DNA of 64,000 nt, from assembly GCA_024228575.1 (NCBI GenBank), contig JAAETH010000149.1:1-64000 (forward strand). Reading direction: 5' to 3'. Shown in pieces: positions 42,493-51,674 of this stretch (the first letter of the stretch is position 1; the number at the start of each line of letters is the position of its first letter). The position numbers were made by a program, and so were the translations under genes. This DNA is from Actinomycetes bacterium. Lineage in GTDB: Bacteria > Actinomycetota > Acidimicrobiia > Acidimicrobiales > Poriferisodalaceae. Below the pieces are notes generated by a model. The model did no database searches. It was not told the DNA's origin and saw only the letters and a list, made by a program, of their open reading frames with translations.

Positions 42493-43401
42493 ATGTCGAC
42501 TTCGGTCGGCAGCGTCGAGTTGAAGGCCCCGATCATGACCGCCTCTGGCGCCGCCGGTCATGGGGCCGAGCTGGCCGCGTTTCAGGACCTGGCACAACTC
42601 GGTGCCGTTGTCGTCAAGTCGTTGTCGGCCGAGCCGTGGGCGGGGAATCCCGCACCGCGGGTCCATGAGACCGTGGCCGGGATGATCAACAGCGTTGGCT
42701 TGCAGAACCCTGGCGTCGCCGCTTGGCGTGAGGACGAGCTCCCCGAGCTGGTCGCGACCGGGGCCGATGTGGTCGTCAGCATCTGGGGACGAACCATCGA
42801 CGAATACCACAGGGCCGCCGAGCTGGTTGCCGGAGCTGAAGGTGTCGTGGCGGTCGAGGTGAATGTCAGCTGTCCCAACCTCGAGGACCGGCGCAAGATG
42901 TTCGCTCACTCGTGTGACACTGCGGCGGCCGTGATCGAGGCCACCGAGATTGCGGATCTGCCCCGATGGGCGAAGCTGAGCCCGAACGTCACCGACGTGA
43001 CCGAAATTGCCGCTGCAGTCCACGAGGCGGGGGCCGAGGTGGTGACCTTGGCGAACACGGTGATGGGTCTCGTGATCGATCCCGAAACCCGTCGACCAGT
43101 GCTGGGCGCCGGTGGGGGAGGACTGTCGGGTCCGGGCATACGCCCGGTAGCCGTTCGAGCGGTCTACGAAACGCGCAGGGTGTGCCCCGACCTGCCGATC
43201 ATCGGAGTCGGCGGGGTGGCCAAGGCCGAACATGCCGTCGAGTATCTGCTGGCTGGCGCGTCGGCGGTTCAGATCGGCACCGCATCGTTCGCCGATCCGG
43301 CCGCCTGCTCCGATGTCTTGGCTGGTCTGGATGGGTGGTGCGTCGCCCACGGGGTCGGCAGGGTCGCCGACCTCATCAACGGTGCTCATGTGTCCGGTTG
43401 A
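42493..43401 (+). CDS. pyrD: Dihydroorotate dehydrogenase, class 1 (1B-like catalytic subunit)
   Basis: PyrD oxidises dihydroorotate to orotate. The 302-residue protein shows the class 1 features: KSLSAEPWAGNPAPRVHET, NSVGLQNPGV, the catalytic Cys in VEVNVSCPN, and the FMN phosphate site IGVGGVAKAEHAVEYLLAGASAVQIGT in pieces. It resembles class 1B, which needs the PyrK electron-transfer subunit, but no pyrK is adjacent. An ATG at 42400 would add 31 atypical Arg/Ser-rich residues over carB and the repeat element, so ATG 42493 is preferred. Confidence 0.9.
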   Translation: MSTSVGSVELKAPIMTASGAAGHGAELAAFQDLAQLGAVVVKSLSAEPWAGNPAPRVHETVAGMINSVGLQNPGVAAWREDELPELVATGADVVVSIWGRTIDEYHRAAELVAGAEGVVAVEVNVSCPNLEDRRKMFAHSCDTAAAVIEATEIADLPRWAKLSPNVTDVTEIAAAVHEAGAEVVTLANTVMGLVIDPETRRPVLGAGGGGLSGPGIRPVAVRAVYETRRVCPDLPIIGVGGVAKAEHAVEYLLAGASAVQIGTASFADPAACSDVLAGLDGWCVAHGVGRVADLINGAHVSG

Positions 43402-43416
43402 CCGCCGTCAACACGG

Positions 43417-43470
43417 ACACCGGTGTTTGGACATCGCCAAACGACACTGGAACACCGGTGTTCAGTTTGG
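43417..43470. promoter_or_regulatory. Paired palindromes and competing stems upstream of pyrF
   Basis: The palindrome ACACCGGTGT occurs twice (43417-43426 and 43452-43461, the second extended to AACACCGGTGTT), 35 bases apart. Between and after them GTTTGG (43425-43430), CCAAAC (43437-43442) and GTTTGG (43465-43470) allow two mutually exclusive stems. It could be a double operator or an attenuator for pyrF. Confidence 0.5.
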
Positions 43471-43577
43471 GCCGCGGCGGCACGCCATCAGTCCGCTCGA
43501 CCCAAATGTGCGATACCTATTAGATCCCGCGCCCGCCAGTCGACGGACCTGAAGAGACACCACCCGGGGAGCAACAC

Positions 43578-44288
43578 ATGACAGAAGTAACCGCAACCGC
43601 AGTCGATGTACGAGATCGGCTCGCACTCGCCCTCGATGTTGACGACATCGTGGCCGCTGCGAGGATCGCTCGCCAGATGCAGCCATATTTCGGCGTGGCC
43701 AAGGTCGGCCTCGAGCTGTTCAGCGCGAATGGGCCCGACGCAGTCGGGGCTCTGGCCGACATGGGCTACGACGTGTTCCTCGACGTGAAGTTGCACGATA
43801 TTCCGAACACCGTCGAGAAGGCCTCGCGCGTTCTTGGCGCACTCGGGGTGCGCTACCTGACACTCCATGCCTTCGGCGGAGCCGACATGCTTCGTGCCGG
43901 GGTGGAAGGGCTTGCTTCGGGTGCCGAGCGTGCCGGGCTTCCCTCACCCACCGCCCTCGCGGTCACCATCCTCACCAGCGACGATGGAGCACCACCACAC
44001 ATCCTTCCCAAGCGTGTTCAGGTCGCGCTCGAGGGAGGTTGTGGTGGCATTGTTTGTGCCGCATCCGATGTCAAGGAAGCCCGCCAGTACGCACCGCGCC
44101 TCGACATGGTCGTCCCCGGCATCCGCATGGCAGGGACCTCGGCCCACGATCAGGCCCGCGTCGCCACCCCGGCAGACGCAATCTCGTCCGGTGCCGACCT
44201 GTTGGTCATCGGCCGTGCAGTGACAGCAGCCGACGATCCCGTCGCAGCCGCCGAAGCGATCAACGAAGAGGTCCGAGCCGCGATCTAG
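43578..44288 (+). CDS. pyrF: Orotidine 5'-phosphate decarboxylase
   Basis: PyrF makes UMP from OMP. The 236-residue TIM-barrel protein has RLALALDVDD, FLDVKLHDIPNT with the catalytic Lys-Asp pair, the GIVCAASD segment, the VVPGIRMAG phosphate-loop region and VIGRAVTAADDPVAAAEAI. A GGGGAGC ribosome-binding site precedes the ATG. It is separated from pyrD by 176 bases with regulatory palindromes, so it may have its own promoter. pyrE is not in the window. Confidence 0.94.
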   Translation: MTEVTATAVDVRDRLALALDVDDIVAAARIARQMQPYFGVAKVGLELFSANGPDAVGALADMGYDVFLDVKLHDIPNTVEKASRVLGALGVRYLTLHAFGGADMLRAGVEGLASGAERAGLPSPTALAVTILTSDDGAPPHILPKRVQVALEGGCGGIVCAASDVKEARQYAPRLDMVVPGIRMAGTSAHDQARVATPADAISSGADLLVIGRAVTAADDPVAAAEAINEEVRAAI

Positions 44289-44300
44289 TCGAGCCCGCTC

Positions 44301-44344
44301 GGCCTTCGGTCGGGGGCGCCTTTCGCCTGCGGCGAGACGTTCGC
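44301..44344. repeat. Two-hairpin intergenic repeat, copy 2 (after pyrF)
   Basis: The second copy of the element at 42414-42457 lies 13 bases after the pyrF stop. Seven of eight differences are transitions. The TCGCC/GGCGA stem is kept, and the GGCC/GGTC stem is kept through a G-U pair. Confidence 0.65.
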
Positions 44345-44445
44345 CAGGGCTGGATACCGACCCGCGCTCCCGGGCGAGCACGGCGGGGTCCGGTTCGCTC
44401 TTGGGACAGCTGCCGACTGCGGCTGAAGGCCGGGGGCATTCCAGC

Positions 44446-44451
44446 TAGGCT
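44446..44451 (+). promoter_or_regulatory. -10-like hexamer TAGGCT before mihF
   Basis: TAGGCT ends 6 bases before ATG 44458 and no ribosome-binding site is visible. It is a probable leaderless promoter. Confidence 0.45.
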
Positions 44452-44457
44452 GTCCTC

Positions 44458-44781
44458 ATGACAAAACCCCCGCCCCTCAGCCCTGAGCAGCGCAAGGCAG
44501 CGCTTCAGAAGGCGGCCGAAGCGCGCCGGGTCAGAGCCGAGGTCAAGTCCAAGCTGAAGATGCAGATACTCACCCTCGACGAGATACTCGTGCAGGCCGA
44601 CGAGGACGACATCATCGCCAAGTTGAAGGTGCTCGCCGTCATCGAGTCACTTCCTGGAGTCGGTAAGGTCAAGGCCCGTCGGGCGATGGACAACATCGGC
44701 ATCTCCGAGAATCGACGACTCAGGGGGTTGGGTTCCGAGCAGCGACGAGTGCTTATCGAGCAGTTCGGTGCCCGAGACTGA
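44458..44781 (+). CDS. mihF: Actinobacterial integration host factor mIHF
   Basis: mIHF is a small nucleoid protein of actinobacteria, unrelated to the E. coli IHF heterodimer, which bends and compacts DNA. The 107-residue product has the helical N-terminus (LSPEQRKAALQKAAEARRVRAEVK), the ILTLDEILVQADEDDIIAKLKVL segment and the helix-two turn-helix LPGVGKVKARRAMDNIGISENRRLRGLG, all typical. It stands before gmk and rpoZ, the conserved order, and its end overlaps the gmk start. Confidence 0.92.
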   Translation: MTKPPPLSPEQRKAALQKAAEARRVRAEVKSKLKMQILTLDEILVQADEDDIIAKLKVLAVIESLPGVGKVKARRAMDNIGISENRRLRGLGSEQRRVLIEQFGARD

Positions 44782-45343
44782 ATCGCCACGATCGTTGACG
44801 GTCGTTGTATGCGGAGCCGGTGGAGCCGGCAAGGGCTCGATCGTTTCGGCGCTGATCGAACGCGACGACCGGCTCTGGCTCAGCCGATCCTGGACCACTC
44901 GTCCCCGCAGAGACGCCGAACCCCCAGATGCCTACGCATTCGTGAGTCGCGGCGAGTTCGAATCGCGGATCGAGCAAGGCAGGTTTCTCGAATGGGCCCG
45001 GTTCTTCGAGCATCTCTACGGGACCCCTCTGCCAGAGGCTCCCGACGGTTGCGACGTCGTGCTCGAAATCGACGTCCAAGGTGCCTTGCAGGTCCGCGAG
45101 GTGGACCCAGGGGCCGTTGTTGTGCTCGTGCTTCCCCCCAGCCGCGACGAGCAGCGCCGGAGGATGCAGCATCGTGGTGATGACGACGACCATGTTGCGA
45201 AGCGACTCGCCAAGTCCGACGCCGAGGAGGAGATCGGCCGCGGCCTCGCTGACCTGATCTTGGTGAACGACGATCTTGACCGAGCCGTCGATGAAATCGA
45301 AGACCTCATCTCCCAGCACCGCCGAGGGTCTTCCAACTTGTAG
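44768..45343 (+). CDS. gmk: Guanylate kinase
   Basis: Gmk phosphorylates GMP to GDP. The 191-residue protein has the P-loop VCGAGGAGKGS, SRSWTTRPRRDAEPPDAYAFVSRGEFE, FLEWARFFEHLYGTP, EIDVQGALQV and a C-terminal lid/helix region. The DAYAFVS and EW..F motifs bind GMP. The GTG start lies inside the mihF end, so the two are coupled. Confidence 0.92.
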   Translation: MPETESPRSLTVVVCGAGGAGKGSIVSALIERDDRLWLSRSWTTRPRRDAEPPDAYAFVSRGEFESRIEQGRFLEWARFFEHLYGTPLPEAPDGCDVVLEIDVQGALQVREVDPGAVVVLVLPPSRDEQRRRMQHRGDDDDHVAKRLAKSDAEEEIGRGLADLILVNDDLDRAVDEIEDLISQHRRGSSNL

Positions 45344-45417
45344 ACTCACCCCTCGCGCCCAAGTCTGCGTACGAGCGACCGCCGGTCGCCGAACTGGCAG
45401 CGACGATGAGGTTCAAG

Positions 45418-45780
45418 ATGGCATACGACGACGACACGATGATCAGCCCGAACGTCGAGACCCTTCTCGAAAAGGTCGACTCGAAGTTCACCCTGGTCAC
45501 GTTGGCCTCGCGCCGGGCTCGCCAGATCAACGCCTACTTCGGGCAGCTTGGCGACGGCATGGGTGCAGCGGTTCCACCGCAGATCACGAGCACTGCGCGC
45601 AAGCCGCTGTCGATCGCCTTCCAGGAGATCGGTGCGGACAAGATCAGCTACGAAGCGGTCGATCCCTCCGAACTCGACGCCACCGATTGGGGCGCAAACG
45701 TCGACCCGGTTCTCGCCTTGCTCGAAGGCGGCGGCGACCTCGAAGCCGGCGACGCCGATACCACGGGCGAAGAGGACTGA
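45418..45780 (+). CDS. rpoZ: RNA polymerase omega subunit
   Basis: Omega helps fold and stabilise the beta' subunit. The product has the family core NVETLLEKVDSKFTLVTLASRRARQINAYF, then an acidic C-terminal tail (EGGGDLEAGDADTTGEED). It is 120 residues from ATG 45418, which has GAGG 6 bases upstream. ATG 45406 would add four residues. Order gmk-rpoZ-coaBC is standard. Confidence 0.9.
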   Translation: MAYDDDTMISPNVETLLEKVDSKFTLVTLASRRARQINAYFGQLGDGMGAAVPPQITSTARKPLSIAFQEIGADKISYEAVDPSELDATDWGANVDPVLALLEGGGDLEAGDADTTGEED

Positions 45781-45787
45781 CCCCACC

Positions 45788-46969
45788 ATGTTCGAAGGGC
45801 GCCACGTCGTCCTCGGTGTATCCGGCGGGATAGCCGCATACAAGTCGATCGAGGTCTGTCGCCGTCTGGTCGACGGTGGGGCTCGCGTCACACCTGTCTT
45901 GACCGAATCGGCCTTGAAGTTCGTCGGTCCGGTCACGTTCGAAGCACTTGCCACGGAACCTCTCGTCACCTCGGTATTCGGCAATGCAGACCCGATCCCT
46001 CACACCACGCTTGGCCAGACGGCCGACCTCATCATCGTCGCGCCGGCTACGGCTCGGGCGATAGCGTCCTATGCCGCAGGCATCTCCGACGATGCTCTCG
46101 TGGCCACGCTCATCGCGACGCGGGCACCGGTTCTGATCTGTCCCGCCATGCACACCGAGATGTGGGAACATCCCTCGGTTCAGGAGAACCTCGCCACCCT
46201 GCGTCGCCGCGGCGTCAACGTGCTCGATCCCGAGAGTGGGCGTCTTGCAGGAGGTGATGTCGGAGAAGGCCGACTGGCCGATCCGGCACACATCATCGCC
46301 GAAGCGTCGCGTCTCCTCACCACACCCGACATGAGCGGTGTGTCGGTGCTGGTCACCGCCGGCGGAACGCGTGAACCGATCGATCCCGTGCGTTTCATCG
46401 GCAACCATTCGTCTGGCAAGCAGGGCTACGCCGTCGCCGCAGAGGCGGCTTCGAGAGGGGCTTCGGTGACCCTCGTCAGCACCGTAAATCTGGCCACCCC
46501 GCACGGCGTCGAGGTCATCGCGGTCGAGACCGCGCAGCAGATGCACGATGTGGTGATGGCTCGCAGCGACACCGATGTGGTTGTCATGTCGGCCGCCGTC
46601 GCTGACTACCGGCCATCGTCGGTCTCCGATTCGAAGATCAAGAAGAACCAGGGCGACCTCGAGGTTCAGTTCGAACGTACGGTCGACATCTTGGCCGCCC
46701 TCGGTCGGGTCAAGACCGACCACCAGACCGTCGTCGGATTTGCGGCCGAGACCGAAAACGTCATCGACAATGCCAGAAGCAAGCTCGAACTCAAGGGTGC
46801 CGACCTCGTCGTGGCCAACGATGTTTCGGCTCCTCAGGTAGGGTTCGCACACGACACCAACGAGGTCACTATCGTGTCAGCCGCGGGATCTGTCGAGGTG
46901 CCTCTCAGATCCAAGCGCGAAATCGCCAAGGCGGTCCTCGACGCGGTGGTGGCACTCCGCGACGCTTGA
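45788..46969 (+). CDS. coaBC: Bifunctional phosphopantothenoylcysteine synthetase/decarboxylase
   Basis: CoaBC catalyses two steps of coenzyme A synthesis. The 393-residue protein has the FMN-binding CoaC half ([45 protein letters not shown]) and the CoaB half ([51 protein letters not shown]). In E. coli the decarboxylase motif is ACGDIGPGR with a catalytic Cys; here it is [10 protein letters not shown]. Actinobacterial homologues I recall also lack this Cys, so it is probably lineage-typical. Confidence 0.92.
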   Translation: MFEGRHVVLGVSGGIAAYKSIEVCRRLVDGGARVTPVLTESALKFVGPVTFEALATEPLVTSVFGNADPIPHTTLGQTADLIIVAPATARAIASYAAGISDDALVATLIATRAPVLICPAMHTEMWEHPSVQENLATLRRRGVNVLDPESGRLAGGDVGEGRLADPAHIIAEASRLLTTPDMSGVSVLVTAGGTREPIDPVRFIGNHSSGKQGYAVAAEAASRGASVTLVSTVNLATPHGVEVIAVETAQQMHDVVMARSDTDVVVMSAAVADYRPSSVSDSKIKKNQGDLEVQFERTVDILAALGRVKTDHQTVVGFAAETENVIDNARSKLELKGADLVVANDVSAPQVGFAHDTNEVTIVSAAGSVEVPLRSKREIAKAVLDAVVALRDA

Positions 46970-47036
46970 TCCTCATCCGCCGGTCGCAGCGGCCGACAGG
47001 CAACAAGTCCATTTCACCGCCAATCCAGGAGCAGGC

Positions 47037-48242
<1,206 letters not shown>

Positions 48243-48254
48243 TCGCAGCTGGTG

Positions 48255-48275
48255 GGCGACACCTCGGGTGTCGCC
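48255..48275. terminator. Hairpin after metK
   Basis: GGCGACACC-TCG-GGTGTCGCC is a perfect 9-bp stem with a 3-base loop, 12 bases after the metK stop, followed by AAAGCG. It is a likely terminator without a U-run, common in high-GC actinobacteria. Confidence 0.55.
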
Positions 48276-48354
48276 AAAGCGCTGACCGATCTGCGCCGTG
48301 GGCCGCGGTGAGTTCCTCGCTGCATTTGGCGGGGCGTCGTGTAGACATTCTCTC

Positions 48355-50163
48355 GTGCAAGAGCGGCTGTTTGACTTCGAGCCAGAAGACGAACCAGACA
48401 ATCAGACACAGCCCCGTCTGCCCGACGGGGCTGTGGTCGTTCGGGTCCTCATCGACGAGCCGGCAATCGACCGTGAGTTCGACTATTGGGTCGATGGAAA
48501 CACTGCCGAATCGGTGCGCGTTGGGTCGATAGTCAGGGTCGATCTGCGTGGTCGCCGCGTTCGCGGCTGGGTTGTCGAACGCGACATCGAGGTGTCGTCG
48601 GCGTTCGATGTGAGGAAGATCTCGAAGCTCTCGAGTCTCGGCCCACCGCCGGCCATCATCGATCTGTGCCGGTGGGCGGCCCGCCGATGGGTCGGCTCGA
48701 CCGCTCGATTCATGCGTACTGCCTCACCCCCGACCAACGTCGATTTGTTGCCGCGCAGACGTCGGTCTGCAGCACCACCAAACATCACGGACGAGCTTGC
48801 GATCAAGGCCTTCGACCACCCCGTCGCGATCGTGCGGATCAGCCCGACCGACGACGACACCTCGTTTGCTCTCGCCGCCGCTGTGAGGGGCCGAGCCCTG
48901 ATCCTCACCCCGTCGATCGGAGCGGCCCAGCACCTCGCCCTGCGCTTGCGCCGTGCAGGCGTCGAAGCCGCCTTGTGGGACCGTGATTGGGCAGCGTCAG
49001 CTGCTGGTGCCGTCACCGTCGGAACGCGAGCTGCGGCCTTTGCCCCCATCGGGCCTCTCGATTCCGTCGTGGTGCTCGACGAACACGACGAGCGTTATCA
49101 AGAGGAGTCGTCACCCACATGGCATGCGCGAACCGTGGCGTTGGAACGAGCCCGGCGAGACGACGCCTCGTGTGTCCTCGTCTCTCCCGTACCGTCTCTC
49201 GAGGCCCTCTCGGCAGGAAACCTCGTCGAGGCGAATCGCCGTCGAGAGCGAGATGGTTGGCCTGCGGTCGAGATCGTCGATAGGCGTGGCGACGATCCGG
49301 CGTTGGGCGAGTGGTGCTCACCGGCCCTGACCCGGCTGGTCACGGCCGACAGATCGGTCGCCTGTGTGATCAACCGAAAGGGGAGAGCTCGACTGTGTGT
49401 GTGCAGCCAGTGCGGCGAGGTCGCTCGAACCGTCGGTGGTCGGGCACTCATACTCGACGGTGATGCCCTGGTCGATCCCGGGTCCGGTGAGTCTCGACCG
49501 GTGGTGTGCTCCGAGTGTGGCTCGACCCGAATGAGGCGGCTGCGACTCGGTGTCGGGGGAGTGGCCGAGGAGTTGGCGGCCCTCACCAGGCGCAGCGTCA
49601 CCGAGGTCAGTGCAGCCCCAGGTGAAACGAATCAGCCACAGTCGCTTGGCCAGCCCGAGAACGACGACCTGTTCGTGGGGACAGAAGCCCTGCTGTATCG
49701 GGTCGAGTCTGTCGACGTCGTCGTGTTCCTCGACATCGACCAGGAGCTGCTGGCTCCCCGATTCAGGGCCGGCGAGCAAGCGCTCGCGCTGATCGCCCGA
49801 GCGGCTCGGTTGGTAGGGCCCAAGGCGCTCGGCGGACGCATCGTCGTCCAGACGAGGATGCCCGAACACCCGGCACTGAGGGCCGCGGCGCTCGGCGATC
49901 CGACGATCTTCACCGATCTCGAGATGTCGGCTCGTGCCGAAGCCGGCTTGCCACCCCACAAGGCCCTGGCCGTGGTCTCGGGTGCCGCAGCCGAGGCTTT
50001 CATGGCCGAATTTGAGCCTCTTGGTGATGTTGAGGTCGTCGGATCAGACGATGGTTCGTGGCTGTTGCGCTCCGGCGACCACAACAGCCTCACCGGAGCA
50101 TTGAGAGCTACACAGCGTCCGCCTGGCCGATTGCGCATCGAGGTCGACCCCGCGAGAGCCTGA
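48355..50163 (+). CDS. priA: PriA-like primosomal protein without Walker A
   Basis: PriA restarts stalled replication forks. This 602-residue actinobacterial form keeps the DNA-binding N-terminal domain (VVRVLIDEPAIDREFDYWV, VRVGSIVRVDLRGRRVRGWVV), a DEHD box (SVVVLDEHDERYQEES) and the zinc cysteines (CVCSQCG, CSECGS). The helicase P-loop is replaced by LILTPSIGAAQH, so it should not hydrolyse ATP. This is known for actinobacterial PriA homologues. GTG 48355 is chosen because the N-terminal domain begins soon after; the frame extends to 48298. Confidence 0.88.
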   Translation: MQERLFDFEPEDEPDNQTQPRLPDGAVVVRVLIDEPAIDREFDYWVDGNTAESVRVGSIVRVDLRGRRVRGWVVERDIEVSSAFDVRKISKLSSLGPPPAIIDLCRWAARRWVGSTARFMRTASPPTNVDLLPRRRRSAAPPNITDELAIKAFDHPVAIVRISPTDDDTSFALAAAVRGRALILTPSIGAAQHLALRLRRAGVEAALWDRDWAASAAGAVTVGTRAAAFAPIGPLDSVVVLDEHDERYQEESSPTWHARTVALERARRDDASCVLVSPVPSLEALSAGNLVEANRRRERDGWPAVEIVDRRGDDPALGEWCSPALTRLVTADRSVACVINRKGRARLCVCSQCGEVARTVGGRALILDGDALVDPGSGESRPVVCSECGSTRMRRLRLGVGGVAEELAALTRRSVTEVSAAPGETNQPQSLGQPENDDLFVGTEALLYRVESVDVVVFLDIDQELLAPRFRAGEQALALIARAARLVGPKALGGRIVVQTRMPEHPALRAAALGDPTIFTDLEMSARAEAGLPPHKALAVVSGAAAEAFMAEFEPLGDVEVVGSDDGSWLLRSGDHNSLTGALRATQRPPGRLRIEVDPARA

Positions 50164-50237
50164 GTCGCTGGAGACTTCGGTGCCGTTGGTACCGGAGCAA
50201 CGATCAACGCGAAACGCTCGCTCGACACGCTGCGGGA

Positions 50238-50243
50238 TATCCT
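50238..50243 (+). promoter_or_regulatory. -10-like hexamer TATCCT before def
   Basis: TATCCT ends 7 bases before ATG 50251, with no separate ribosome-binding site. It is a probable leaderless promoter for def-fmt-rsmB. Confidence 0.45.
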
Positions 50244-50250
50244 CGTCGAG

Positions 50251-50778
50251 ATGTCGTATGAGATTCGGGTGTTTGGTGATCCGGTGTTGCGCACCGTCGC
50301 CGCGCACATCGACGAGATCGACGGTCGGATCGCTCAGATTGCGACCAACATGGTGGTGCCCATGTACGAGGCTGAGGGCCTCGGGCTCGCCGCGCCTCAG
50401 GTGGGTATTCAAAAGCGTCTGTTCGTCTACGACATGGGCGAAGGGCCGAAGACCCTGGTCAATCCCGAGATCGACGAGTCGGACGGCGAGTGGATGTGGA
50501 ACGAGGGTTGTCTGTCGGTCCCGTGGCTGTCGTTCGACATCGTCCGGCCAAAGACCGTGCATCTCATCGGCAGGGATCTCGATGGCAACGAGGTATCGAT
50601 CGAAGCCGACGAGCTGCTGGCGCGCCTGTTTCAGCACGAACTCGATCATCTCGATGGTGTGCTCCTGCTCGACCATCTCGACAAGAAGACGCGCAAGGGT
50701 GCCCTGAGGATCTTGCGCGAGCAGGCCGAAGCCTCCGAAGACGAGGCTTCACTGCCTGGCGGCCTCTTCCTTCCGTGA
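50251..50778 (+). CDS. def: Peptide deformylase
   Basis: Def removes the formyl group from new proteins. The 175-residue metalloenzyme has all three motifs: GLGLAAPQVG, EGCLSVP (metal Cys) and QHELDHLDG (two metal His and the catalytic Glu). The first motif fits active deformylases. It overlaps fmt in GTGA, so the enzymes that add and remove formyl groups are made together. Confidence 0.95.
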   Translation: MSYEIRVFGDPVLRTVAAHIDEIDGRIAQIATNMVVPMYEAEGLGLAAPQVGIQKRLFVYDMGEGPKTLVNPEIDESDGEWMWNEGCLSVPWLSFDIVRPKTVHLIGRDLDGNEVSIEADELLARLFQHELDHLDGVLLLDHLDKKTRKGALRILREQAEASEDEASLPGGLFLP

Positions 50779-51674
50779 ACGAGCTGGCCACGCCCCCGCG
50801 GCATCCCGAGCGCATCGTCTTCCTGGGTACACCCGAAGCAGCGGTGCCCAGCCTGCGCGCACTCGTCGATGCCGGCTTCGATGTTCCCCTCGTCATAAGC
50901 CGTGCCGATCGGCGCCGCGGTCGACGGGCTGCGCCCACACCTTCACCTGTAAAAGCGGCCGCACTCGATCTGGGCATCGAGGTGAGCACGTGTGTGGACG
51001 ATGTTCTGTCGGTTGGTGCCGACCTTGGTGTTGTCGTCGCGTTTGGTCGCATCATCTCGACTTCGGTGTTGCAGAGCTTGCCCTTCCTCAACGTGCACTT
51101 TTCCTTGTTGCCTCGCTGGCGGGGCGCAGCTCCCGTCGAGCGGGCAATCCTCGCGGGCGACGATGAAACAGGCGTGTGCATCATGGGTCTCGAACCGAGC
51201 CTCGATACCGGGCCGGTGTACTCGAGACGACGAATGCCGATAGGCACCCTGACCGCCGCCGAACTGCGTTCGCAGCTGGGGACCATCGGCGCCGATCTGT
51301 TGGTCTCGACGCTTGCTGTCGGACTTGGCCAACCCGAGCCTCAACACGGTGAAGCCACGTTTGCGGCCAAGATCGACGCCACTACTCGCGAGATCGACTG
51401 GCAACTCTCGGCCTCTGAGATCGAACGCATCGTTCGTGTCGGGGGTGCCTGGACCAGCTGGCGTGGCAAGCGGCTTCTCGTGCATGTGGTCAACATCGTC
51501 GACGAGACAGACGCCAGCACCTCCGAACCGGGCGTGCTCGACGCCGAACGGGTGGCCACGGCGAACGGATGGCTCGAGCTGGTCGAGGTACAACCGGAGG
51601 GCAAGGGGCGCGTGAGTGCCGGCGCGTGGCTCAACGGCGCCCGTCCGGGACCCGAAGATCGTCTCGGCCGATGA
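50775..51674 (+). CDS. fmt: Methionyl-tRNA formyltransferase
   Basis: Fmt formylates Met-tRNA(fMet). The 299-residue product has IVFLGTPEAAVPSL, the catalytic NVHFSLLPRWRGAAPVERAI segment, LDTGPVYSR and a C-terminal OB-fold domain (AAKIDATTREIDW). The RADRRRGRRAAPTPSPVK stretch matches the usual PD.P.GRG..L.PSPVK region. The GTG start overlaps the def stop; the stop overlaps rsmB. Confidence 0.94.
   Translation: MNELATPPRHPERIVFLGTPEAAVPSLRALVDAGFDVPLVISRADRRRGRRAAPTPSPVKAAALDLGIEVSTCVDDVLSVGADLGVVVAFGRIISTSVLQSLPFLNVHFSLLPRWRGAAPVERAILAGDDETGVCIMGLEPSLDTGPVYSRRRMPIGTLTAAELRSQLGTIGADLLVSTLAVGLGQPEPQHGEATFAAKIDATTREIDWQLSASEIERIVRVGGAWTSWRGKRLLVHVVNIVDETDASTSEPGVLDAERVATANGWLELVEVQPEGKGRVSAGAWLNGARPGPEDRLGR

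Noticed and set aside
46970-47036. SAM riboswitch before metK
   Set aside because: The gap is only 67 bases and shows no SAM-riboswitch core or terminator; it holds a plain ribosome-binding site.
48355-50163. PriA as a broken gene because Walker A is missing
   Set aside because: The frame is intact, and loss of the ATPase motif is a known feature of actinobacterial PriA homologues.
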